DNA of 7,432 nt from DATEPR01 sp036279295 (GTDB taxonomy: Bacteria > Actinomycetota > Actinomycetes > Mycobacteriales > Pseudonocardiaceae), in assembly GCA_036279295.1 (NCBI GenBank), contig DASUJK010000121.1:1-7432 (forward strand), written 5' to 3'. This document shows, piece after piece, positions 1 through 6,005 of this stretch. The notes beneath the pieces were generated by a model. That model was given only the letters and a program-made list of their open reading frames with translations, ran no database searches and was not told the DNA's origin. Positions within the stretch are counted from its first letter, which is position 1. Every line of letters begins with the position of its first letter. The translations under genes were made by a program, and so were the position numbers.

Positions 1-683
1 TTGAACTCGGCCAGTTCTGGGTCCAGGAAGCAGGCCGGACCGGCCGAGGGCAGATACGCTTTCGCTCCGGTGATCCGGACCTTCCGGCACAACGTGTCCA
101 TCAGGTCCGACCGCACCTGCTCGACCTTGGCCGCCATCACCGGTGCCGGGTAGTCGTAGCAGTTCGGGTACCACATGGCACCGGAGAACTGCGCGGCCAA
201 CAGGTCGATGTCGCCGGGCAGCTCGGACATCGGCGTGTTGCAGTCGTTCAGGTCGAGGAAGCGGAACCCGTCCAGGTCCAGCAGCAGGCCGCTGTCCTCC
301 TTGTGGCTGGTGTCCAGGTACATGGTCGCGGTGACCCCGGGCGCCAGTTCCTTCGACTCCCGGTGCTCCAGCGCGACCACGTCGGGGAAACCGAGATCAC
401 GGAAGCGCCGGACCATCACCTTCGACCGGTACTTCGGCACCAGCACGGTGATCGACCGGTCCAGTCGCTCCAGCAGCCGGTGGTCGAAGTGGTCCTCGTG
501 CGCGTGCGAGACGTACAGGAAGTCGAACTTTCCCCCGACCACATCGTCCAAGAGATTCCTGTTGTCCGGAAAGGGAAACCAGGAATCCAGGAACGCGGGG
601 AAGAACCACGGGTCCATCAGGATCCGGCAACCGGCGTGGCTGACGACAAAACCGGCGTGCCCGAGATACCGGATCGTTGCCAT
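1..683 (-). CDS. MBL-fold metallohydrolase, CMAH-like (partial, C-terminus outside window)
   Basis: 227 residues are visible from the ATG at 683; the gene runs off the left edge. A metallo-beta-lactamase-type metal motif SHAHEDHFD is present (H60, H62, D64, H65), preceded by the N-terminal strand MATIRYLGHAGF and the MDPWF segment usual for this fold. Other candidate metal ligands are H127 in TSHKED and D147 in NDCN. From memory, the segment around DCNTP (147-151), the following LLAAQFSGA and the later AKAYLPSAG align with vertebrate CMP-N-acetylneuraminate hydroxylase (CMAH), so I place it in that subgroup rather than with generic UlaG-like lactonases. In CMAH the MBL-like domain works with a Rieske 2Fe-2S domain; none is visible here, and it could lie in the missing C-terminus. 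The gene starts 20 bases after the epimerase stop, with a modest AGGG ribosome site 9 bases before the ATG, so it is probably co-transcribed. The fold is secure. The reaction is unknown; a role in altering the sugar of this cluster is inference. Confidence 0.82.
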   Translation of the reverse strand, partial: MATIRYLGHAGFVVSHAGCRILMDPWFFPAFLDSWFPFPDNRNLLDDVVGGKFDFLYVSHAHEDHFDHRLLERLDRSITVLVPKYRSKVMVRRFRDLGFPDVVALEHRESKELAPGVTATMYLDTSHKEDSGLLLDLDGFRFLDLNDCNTPMSELPGDIDLLAAQFSGAMWYPNCYDYPAPVMAAKVEQVRSDLMDTLCRKVRITGAKAYLPSAGPACFLDPELAEF

Positions 684-703
684 CTTTCTGCGCCCTAACC
701 CGC

Positions 704-1711
704 TCACGCCCCGACGGCCGGAGCCGCCGCGGTCTGCTCGGTCCACCACGCGACCAGGCCACGCAGCCCGTCGTGCAGCTCGATCTCCGGGCGCCAGCCC
801 AGATCCCGCGCCGCCGCGGAGATGTCGGCCAGCCGCCTGCTCACGCCGCCACCGGCGTCGCGCGCCGGGCCGTGCTCGGGCACCAGGTCGGAGTCCATCG
901 CGGCCAGCAGCGCGTCGGCGAGGCCACGCAGGCTGGTCTCGGTCGCGGTGGCGATGTTGTATACCGAGTTCGTCGCCGCCGAGCGGGCCGCCAGCACGTT
1001 GGCCCTCGCGATGTCGTGCACGTGCACGAAGTCCATCGTCTCGGTGCCGTCGCCGAAGATCAGCGGCGCCTCACCCCTGGCGATACGCTCCATCCAGCGG
1101 ATGAACACCTCGGTGTACCGGCCGTAGACGTCCATCCTCGGGCCGTACACGTTGAAGTAGCGCAGCGCGACGTAGTCCAGGCCGTACATGGCGTGGAAGC
1201 TGCGCAGCATGCCTTCGTTGAACTCCTTGGCGGCGCCGTAGAAGGTGTCGTTGTTGTACGGGTGGTGCCGTTCGGTGGTCGGGAACTGCTCGGCGAGCCC
1301 GTACACCGACGCCGACGACGACGCGACGACCTTCTTCACGCCGGCCGCCGCTGCCGCCTCCAGCACCGTGAACGTGCCGTCGACCAGCGTTTCCAGGGCC
1401 AGCCTCGGCTCCTGGGCGCACTGCGTGATCCGGATCGCGGCCAGGTGGAAGACCACGTCCACGCCGTAGGCCAGCTCGGCCATCAGCGCGCGGTTGTTGA
1501 TGTCACCCTCGACCACGGTCAGCCGGCCGTCGGCCCGCTCCGCCGCGCCGGCCAGGTTCTCCCTGCGCCCCCGGACAAAATTGTCCAGCACGAGCACGTT
1601 CGCCGCCCCCGCGTCGACCAGCTGGTCGACCAGCGCCGAGCCGATCGTGCCGGCTCCGCCGGTGACCAACACTCGCTGGCCGGTCAACGGCTGTGCTGCT
1701 GAGCTGTTCAC
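704..1711 (-). CDS. NAD-dependent epimerase/dehydratase (extended SDR, GalE-like)
   Basis: A 335-residue extended short-chain dehydrogenase/reductase acting on nucleotide sugars in the cytoplasm. The NAD-binding motif TGGAGTIG is at residues 17-24, the acidic ribose-binding D43 follows the second strand (VLVLDNF), and HLAA is at 89-92. The catalytic Ser lies in SSSASVYG (131-138, likely S133), and Tyr/Lys are Y158 and K162 in YGAAK. RYFNVYGPR (184-192) is the usual substrate-domain motif. Length and motif spacing are normal for the UDP-glucose 4-epimerase/UDP-hexose dehydratase group, but the sugar cannot be named. The start is GTG at 1711, with AGAAGGGA (plus 1720-1727) 8 bases upstream. This GTG overlaps the upstream oxidoreductase stop by four bases (GTGA), so translation is probably coupled. 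The gene lies between the Gfo/Idh oxidoreductase and the MBL-fold gene, which fits a nucleotide-sugar conversion pathway. Epimerase and 4,6-dehydratase activities are not separable by eye; the absence of the TDE-type dehydratase signature near the Ser motif favours an epimerase. Confidence 0.93.
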   Translation of the reverse strand: MNSSAAQPLTGQRVLVTGGAGTIGSALVDQLVDAGAANVLVLDNFVRGRRENLAGAAERADGRLTVVEGDINNRALMAELAYGVDVVFHLAAIRITQCAQEPRLALETLVDGTFTVLEAAAAAGVKKVVASSSASVYGLAEQFPTTERHHPYNNDTFYGAAKEFNEGMLRSFHAMYGLDYVALRYFNVYGPRMDVYGRYTEVFIRWMERIARGEAPLIFGDGTETMDFVHVHDIARANVLAARSAATNSVYNIATATETSLRGLADALLAAMDSDLVPEHGPARDAGGGVSRRLADISAAARDLGWRPEIELHDGLRGLVAWWTEQTAAAPAVGA

Positions 1712-2802
1712 GCACCAAGTCCCTTCTGATCGCCGACGAGGATGCCAGCGGGAATGTCGTCAATACCGATGACGGGCATGAACGCCCCGCCTTGGCGCAG
1801 GCTGGCCGACGCCGCTTCCAGCACGGCCAGCACGCGGATGCCGGACCAGCCGTCGGTCAGCGGCCTGCGGCCCTCGTTCACCGATGCCGCGAACTCGGCG
1901 AGCACACCACGCAGCGCCTCCCGTTCGGGCAGCGCGGGGGCGACCATGTCGCCGACCCGGTAGGACACCATGGCCCGAGTCTTGCTGTCCTCCGGCGTGC
2001 CCGCGGTGTCGACACCCCGGTCGTAGATGGACAGTCGCTGGGTCGGGTTGAGGTCGTCCCACACCACGGTGTGCGTCGAACCGCCGATGACCATGGTCCG
2101 GATCTTCGTGGGTGAGAGCCAGTTCACATGCACGTGCGCGATGGTGCCGTTGGACAGCTGCACGGTCAGGTGCGCCACACACGCCCGGCCGGCCCCGATC
2201 GGGTCGGAACCGTGCGCGGCCACCGACACCGGCACCACGTCGTCGGGCAGCACCGAGAAGAAGATCGACAGGTCGTGCGGTGCGAGATCCCACAGCACAT
2301 CCACATCGGACTGCACGATGCCGAGGTTGATCCGCACCGAGTCCACGTACTGGATGTCGCCGATCCCGCCGCCGCGCACCAGCTCCCGGAGGTGCGCGAC
2401 GGCGGGCGTGTAGCAGTAGGTGTGGTCCAGCATCAGCACCAGACCGTTGCGGTCGGCCAGCTCGACCAGGTCCCGGCCGTCATCGAGATTGGCCGCGAGC
2501 GGCTTCTCGACCAGCACGTGCTTGCCGGCCTCCAGGGCGGCCCTGGCCACCGGCAGGTGAGTGGCGGCCGGTGTCGCGACGGCCACCATCGACACGTTCG
2601 GATCCGCCAGCACCTCGTCCAAGGACGAGGTCGCCCGCACGGTGGAGTAGTCGCCGAGTACCTTGCGCGCTCTCTCCACATCCAAGTCGCACAGGTATTC
2701 CAGGTGAACTCCTTGGGTGAGCTGCGCGGTACGGACCAGGTTCGGTCCCCAATAGCCTGCGCCGATCACCGCGAGCCCGAGCTGCTGACGTTCGCCGGTC
2801 AT
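1708..2802 (-). CDS. Gfo/Idh/MocA family oxidoreductase
   Basis: A 364-residue NAD(P)-dependent sugar or sugar-nucleotide oxidoreductase. The Rossmann motif VIGAGYWGPNL spans residues 12-22 (G14, G16, G19). The family's VEKP motif with the key lysine K100 is at 98-101. WDLAPHD at 171-177 supplies the usual D172 and H176 of the active site. The C-terminal alpha/beta domain ends with SLRQGG (334-339), common in the sugar-nucleotide 3-dehydrogenase-like members. I chose the ATG at 2802 because GGAAGGAA (plus 2811-2818) sits 8 bases upstream; an in-frame GTG at 2820 would place this ribosome site inside the gene. It ends in a four-base overlap with the epimerase. Upstream is a 73-base gap to the DUF11 gene with no hairpin terminator and only a poor promoter candidate, so read-through from upstream is likely. 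The WbpB/WlbA-type oxidation at C3 of a UDP-sugar is one possibility, but the substrate is not determined. Confidence 0.93.
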   Translation of the reverse strand: MTGERQQLGLAVIGAGYWGPNLVRTAQLTQGVHLEYLCDLDVERARKVLGDYSTVRATSSLDEVLADPNVSMVAVATPAATHLPVARAALEAGKHVLVEKPLAANLDDGRDLVELADRNGLVLMLDHTYCYTPAVAHLRELVRGGGIGDIQYVDSVRINLGIVQSDVDVLWDLAPHDLSIFFSVLPDDVVPVSVAAHGSDPIGAGRACVAHLTVQLSNGTIAHVHVNWLSPTKIRTMVIGGSTHTVVWDDLNPTQRLSIYDRGVDTAGTPEDSKTRAMVSYRVGDMVAPALPEREALRGVLAEFAASVNEGRRPLTDGWSGIRVLAVLEAASASLRQGGAFMPVIGIDDIPAGILVGDQKGLGA

Positions 2803-2875
2803 CCGGTCGGTTCCTTCCACACCACTGACTTCGTACGAGATGGGCTGTTTGTTTCAGTCTGCTTCGTTACAGCGG

Positions 2876-3760
2876 TCAGTTACAGCTGGCCAACACCACG
2901 CTGACCACGGTGCAGCGCACGGACGCCGCATCGTTGGCCGGGTTCGGGTCGGTGGGCGTGGAGCTGGTGCGCAGCGCACTGAACTGGAACGGGACACCGA
3001 TGGCCAGACCGATGGGGACGGTGAAGGTGGCCGACGCGCTGGCGCCGTTGGCGAGCGGGCCGAACGCACACACGGTACCTGTGCTGGTCGCCGTGCACTT
3101 GTTGGACGTGGCATGCAGTCCGGTGGGGATGGTCGCGGTGACCTTCGCCGCCTGTGCGGTGCCAGGGCCGTCGTTGGTCACGGTCACGGTGAAGTTCAGC
3201 CGGGTGGTGAGCAGGCTGAGCTGGGGACTGCCGGTCAGCGCGACGGCGAGGTCGGCCTTGGCGTTGATGGTCAACGTCGGGCCGGGCACCACGCCGCTGT
3301 CGAAGTTCGCGCCGGCGAGGTCACCCTCCAGGGTCTCCACCGCGCTGTCCGAGTTCGGGTCGACGGTCAGTGTGAACGTGGCCGTCGCCGAGCTCATGCC
3401 GCCGATGGCCGAACCGAACACCGCCCGGTACCCGATCGGGTCACCATCGCCGTTGGCGACGGTGTCGCAGGTGCCGCCGGGGCCGGCATCACAGCTGGTC
3501 AGTGTCGTGTAACTGGTGATCGCGTCCACGCTGCTGAACAGTTCGGCCGTCGGCTGCAGGATGGAGAAGAAGTTGTTGTCGGTGACCGTCTCGGTGACGG
3601 TCACGGTATCGCCGGGTTGCGCCGTGGCCGGGGACACGGTGAGCGCGACCACTGGTGTGTCCGCAGAAGCGGGTGTGCCCACGGTGGCGACCGCTGTCGC
3701 GGCCAGTGCGGTGACCGCTCCCGCGATGACCATTCGCCTCAACCAGGAACCTGTGTTCAT
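2876..3760 (-). CDS. Secreted DUF11-domain (Ig-like) protein
   Basis: A 294-residue exported protein. The N-terminus is a typical Sec signal peptide: WLRR at 6-9, a hydrophobic core at about 10-28, and likely cleavage after ASA (31-33). The mature part is rich in Thr, Ser, Ala and Val and made of short beta-strand patterns. Residues about 169-281 fit the DUF11 domain: ADLAVALTGSP, then TVTVTNDGPG, then IPTGL, then LANGASASATF, then DPNPANDAAS. A preceding region at about 36-165 looks like a second, more diverged beta-sandwich. Six cysteines fall in pairs (C90/C98, C222/C231, C283/C293), suggesting three disulfides outside the cell. There is no LPXTG sortase signal or C-terminal membrane anchor, so release or non-covalent wall association is expected. 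The start has an excellent ribosome site, GAGGAGGT (plus 3768-3775), 7 bases from the ATG. It lies between the sugar transferase and the nucleotide-sugar enzymes. Its function is unknown; it could be a wall-associated adhesive protein or an acceptor for glycosylation. Confidence 0.88.
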   Translation of the reverse strand: MNTGSWLRRMVIAGAVTALAATAVATVGTPASADTPVVALTVSPATAQPGDTVTVTETVTDNNFFSILQPTAELFSSVDAITSYTTLTSCDAGPGGTCDTVANGDGDPIGYRAVFGSAIGGMSSATATFTLTVDPNSDSAVETLEGDLAGANFDSGVVPGPTLTINAKADLAVALTGSPQLSLLTTRLNFTVTVTNDGPGTAQAAKVTATIPTGLHATSNKCTATSTGTVCAFGPLANGASASATFTVPIGLAIGVPFQFSALRTSSTPTDPNPANDAASVRCTVVSVVLASCN

Positions 3761-3873
3761 GGTCTTGACCTCCTCGAACGTCGTGCCGCCGCGTCGGTGC
3801 GGTCGACAGATGGCGGCGGGAGCGGCATCGGCGCCGCGCCCACCGTCGGTAGACAGACCTGTTGGATGTCGAG

Positions 3874-5532
3874 CTAATAGGCCCCGTCGCCGCTGAACAC
3901 CGCGCGCAGGGTCTTCCAGAGGATCACCGCGTCCAATGCGAGCGACCAGTCCTCCACGTAGCGGAGGTCCAGTCGAACCGCCTCGTCCCAGGACAGGTCA
4001 CTGCGGCCACTGACCTGCCACAATCCGGTCACACCGGGCTTGACCAGCAAGCGCCGCCGGACGTCCGAGTCGTATTTCGCGCTTTCATCCGGCAGCGGCG
4101 GACGCGGCCCGACCAGCGACATCGAACCGGCCACGACGTTGAACAGTTGTGGCAGTTCGTCGATCGACCATCTGCGCAGTACGGCTCCGACCCTGGTCAC
4201 CCGGGGATCGCTGCGCATCTTGAACAACAGACCGGCGCCCTCGTTGGCGCCGACGAGCTTGGCGCGCAACGCATGCGCGTCTCGCACCATCGTCCGGAAC
4301 TTGATGATGGTGAACTCCCGGCCGTCCTTGCCGACCCGCCGCTGCGTGTAGAACACCGGTCCACGGCTGTCCACCGCGACGGCCACCGAGATGGCCAGCA
4401 GCAGGGGAGCGAAGACCAGCAGCAGCAGGCCGGCGCCGACCCGGTCCACCAGTTCCTTGATCATCCGGCGGCCGCCGCTGAACACCGGCGCGGCGACCCG
4501 CAGCATCGGCATGCCGAGCACGCCGGTGACGTGCACACGGGGGCCCGCGATCTCCATCAGGACCGGCGCCACCACCATCTCGGCGTCGCTGCCCTCCAGG
4601 TCCCACGCCAGCTGGCGCAGCCTGCTCGGCGTCCAGTAGGCGTCCGCGGTGACCGCGACGATCCGGTAGCCGCCCCGGCGGACGTGCCGGGCCAGGTCGC
4701 GCAGGCCACCGACGACGGGCACGCCGTCGATGTCGCCACCAAGGCCGGGTCCGGTCGTGCACGCCGCCTCCACCCGCCAGCCGATGTGCGGCGCGCTGCG
4801 GGTGCGGTTGATCAGGTCGAGCACCGTGTCACTGCCACCGGCCACCAGCACCGGCAGCAGACACCGACCGGCCTTGCGGGCCCGGTGCAGGAATCTGCGC
4901 AGCTGGTAGCGCTGGGCCACGGCGAGTATCGCGATCGTGGGGACCACGGCGAACACCCACGGCCGCATGTCCCGCAGGCCGCCGGCCAGCCCGCCGAGCG
5001 CCAGGATGACCACGGTGGCGGCCAGCCCCTTGCCCAGCCTGCGGAACTCCTCGGCGCCCTGGCCGAGCACACTCGGGTGCCAACCCCGGTTCAGCGCCAT
5101 GGCGGCCGTCACCACGAGGACGGTGAGCAGCGCGAGGTCCAGCGGCACCGGCCACATCTCGCCGTGCCGCGGCACGGCGAGGCCACCGACCACCAGCACC
5201 GCGAGCACGATGGCCAGCAGGTCGCTGCCGATCACGGCCCAGCGGTAGCGCGCTTCCCAGCGGGTGGTGGGGCCGAAGCGACCGGCCGGCGGCTGTGCCG
5301 ACGCCGGTCCGCCCGCGCCGCCAAGGGGGCCATCGCCCGCCAACCGCCCGAGTCGTCCCACCGCGGCGTGCCTCCTGGCTGATGTGGTGCGCCGGTGCCG
5401 CCCCGCTCGGGCGGCACCGCCGGGCACCGGGGTGATTCGCACGGTGTCGCCCGGTACGGCACCGGCCGACCGGGCATGCCTCGGTAACGGGTGGTTTTCG
5501 GCAAGTCCATCTACCGGAAGCCCTTCCGTCAT
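3874..5532 (-). CDS. Polyprenyl glycosylphosphotransferase (exopolysaccharide-type sugar transferase)
   Basis: A 552-residue membrane enzyme that should transfer a sugar-1-phosphate from a nucleotide sugar to undecaprenyl phosphate, the first step of lipid-linked glycan assembly. After a basic, Pro/Gly/Ala-rich N-terminal tail (about 1-95) come four hydrophobic segments (about 99-119, 131-147, 169-185, 192-209). A Rossmann-like CoA-binding-type domain (about 225-300) and a fifth membrane helix at about 368-387 follow. The C-terminal bacterial sugar transferase domain has KFRTM (411-415) with D418, RWSIDELPQ (454-462), GPRPPLP (475-481) and GLWQVSGRS (503-511). The protein ends in GDGAY. The order of parts and length match the WbaP/CpsE-like class. 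I prefer the ATG at 5532, with GGAG (plus 5541-5544) 8 bases upstream; an in-frame GTG at 5541 is an alternative adding three residues. It is the first gene of the minus-strand run, facing the divergent region. The sugar moved is not determined. Confidence 0.95.
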   Translation of the reverse strand: MTEGLPVDGLAENHPLPRHARSAGAVPGDTVRITPVPGGAARAGRHRRTTSARRHAAVGRLGRLAGDGPLGGAGGPASAQPPAGRFGPTTRWEARYRWAVIGSDLLAIVLAVLVVGGLAVPRHGEMWPVPLDLALLTVLVVTAAMALNRGWHPSVLGQGAEEFRRLGKGLAATVVILALGGLAGGLRDMRPWVFAVVPTIAILAVAQRYQLRRFLHRARKAGRCLLPVLVAGGSDTVLDLINRTRSAPHIGWRVEAACTTGPGLGGDIDGVPVVGGLRDLARHVRRGGYRIVAVTADAYWTPSRLRQLAWDLEGSDAEMVVAPVLMEIAGPRVHVTGVLGMPMLRVAAPVFSGGRRMIKELVDRVGAGLLLLVFAPLLLAISVAVAVDSRGPVFYTQRRVGKDGREFTIIKFRTMVRDAHALRAKLVGANEGAGLLFKMRSDPRVTRVGAVLRRWSIDELPQLFNVVAGSMSLVGPRPPLPDESAKYDSDVRRRLLVKPGVTGLWQVSGRSDLSWDEAVRLDLRYVEDWSLALDAVILWKTLRAVFSGDGAY

Positions 5533-5805
5533 CCCCGCCACTCCATTTCGGCCAAGCCAAGGCAGGACACATCACCGGTGCATGCCGTGATGGCCACCGA
5601 GTCGTTCGTAAAGAGGACAGTTGGAGCTTTTAGATACACGATCGGCTGGCGTGCCGGCCAAGACGCGTCATCGCAGATCGCACCACCTCAGTCGTTGTGC
5701 TTCTCGTTCGCGTTACGTCAAGTCGCCGAGATGGGTGATGTCGCGATCGTCGCAGTTACAGAAATGGGACGAGCGCGCTGAAAGTCGCCGTTCCGCACGG
5801 CGCAA

Positions 5806-5822
5806 CCGGCCGACCCGGCCGG
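5806..5822. repeat. Inverted repeat, 7-bp arms, 3-bp centre
   Basis: CCGGCCG at 5806-5812 and its exact reverse complement CGGCCGG at 5816-5822 flank ACC. It lies in the divergent region upstream of the proposed importer promoter. It could be an operator half of a larger regulatory site or a small hairpin. In DNA this GC-rich such repeats also arise by chance, so function is uncertain. Confidence 0.5.
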
Positions 5823-5841
5823 CGACCGCCCCACCCGACCC

Positions 5842-5860
5842 CGCCCGCGGTCCGCGGGCG
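5842..5860. repeat. Perfect 19-bp inverted repeat (9-bp arms, 1-bp centre)
   Basis: CGCCCGCGG (5842-5850) and its exact reverse complement CCGCGGGCG (5852-5860) flank a single T. A one-base centre makes it better suited to a dimeric DNA-binding protein than to an RNA hairpin, although a shorter stem with a larger loop could form. It is centred 46 bases upstream of the proposed -35 box of the substrate-binding protein gene, a place where activators or repressors commonly bind. No T-tract follows, so it does not look like a terminator. Confidence 0.55.
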
Positions 5861-5896
5861 AGCTTGGACGGCCGGTTACAAGAACGAAACGATCTC

Positions 5897-5925
5897 TTGA
5901 CACCCGGGGGTCGGCGCGGTGAAAT
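5897..5925 (+). promoter_or_regulatory. Putative sigma70-type promoter of the substrate-binding protein gene
   Basis: A perfect -35 box TTGACA (5897-5902) is followed after exactly 17 bases by TGAAAT (5920-5925), which matches four of six bases of the -10 consensus. Transcription would begin near 5932, giving a leader of about 74 bases before the ATG at 6006. The -35 is strong and the -10 moderate; no start site has been measured. Confidence 0.5.
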
Positions 5926-5932
5926 TCGACGC

Positions 5933-5967
5933 ATTCTGTTCAGTCTCGTTTGATTCTGATCAGTCTC
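5933..5967 (+). repeat. Tandem 15-bp direct repeat with 20-bp period, putative operator
   Basis: ATTCTGTTCAGTCTC (5933-5947) is repeated as ATTCTGATCAGTCTC (5953-5967) with one mismatch (T5939 versus A5959). The period is 20 bp, about two helical turns, so both copies face the same side of the DNA. Each copy contains the near-palindromic core CTGWTCAG; in the second it is the perfect palindrome CTGATCAG (5956-5963). The repeats cover the predicted transcription start and early leader of the importer gene, a position expected for a repressor. The regulator is unknown. Confidence 0.55.
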
Positions 5968-6005
5968 CCCGTCCACCGCCCACGACCGTCAAGAGGAGGC
6001 CACCG

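Larger units (their letters stand above)
5545..5896. other. Divergent intergenic region, left part
   Basis: No credible gene lies here; the short open frames lack ribosome sites and have no recognisable product. The stretch from about 5600 to 5760 is noticeably less GC-rich than the flanking genes. It must carry the promoter of the minus-strand sugar transferase, but I find only weak matches: TTGACG on the minus strand (plus 5716-5721) and TTGGCC (plus 5656-5661), neither with a good -10 at the right distance. The right part holds two inverted repeats, listed separately. The 9-mer AAGTCGCCG occurs twice, at 5720-5728 and 5782-5790. GTTACA occurs at 5754-5759 and 5875-5880. Confidence 0.6.

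Noticed and set aside
175..1104. 309-codon open frame on the plus strand at the left end
   Set aside because: It crosses two real minus-strand genes, and its sequence degenerates into Arg/Pro/Ser-rich runs. No motif supports it.
3824..3839. Hairpin GCGGC-N6-GCCGC between the sugar transferase and DUF11 genes, considered as a terminator
   Set aside because: Only a five-base stem and no T-tract follows on the minus strand; it is too weak to claim a transcription stop.
2840..3877. 345-codon open frame on the plus strand opposite the DUF11 gene
   Set aside because: Gly/Arg/Val-rich shadow with no domain; the minus-strand frame has a signal peptide, a DUF11 pattern and a strong ribosome site.
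3862..5382. 506-codon open frame on the plus strand opposite the sugar transferase
   Set aside because: The product is Gln/His/Arg/Pro-rich low-complexity sequence typical of an antisense shadow, with no ribosome site; the minus strand encodes a full, motif-complete transferase.
5693..5721. Minus-strand TTGACG with ACAACG 17 bases downstream as promoter of the sugar transferase gene
   Set aside because: The -35 is good, but ACAACG is a very poor -10, so I do not list it as a promoter.
5731..5781. Short 16-codon frame (MGDVAIVAVTEMGRAR) in the divergent region
   Set aside because: No ribosome site upstream and no sign of selection; it is the tail of a longer random frame.
5919..6005. Upstream in-frame ATG of the substrate-binding protein, adding 29 residues
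   Set aside because: The extension has no ribosome site, overlaps the proposed -10 box and tandem repeat, and would place the lipoprotein signal deep inside the protein; the ATG at 6006 has GAGGAGG at ideal spacing.
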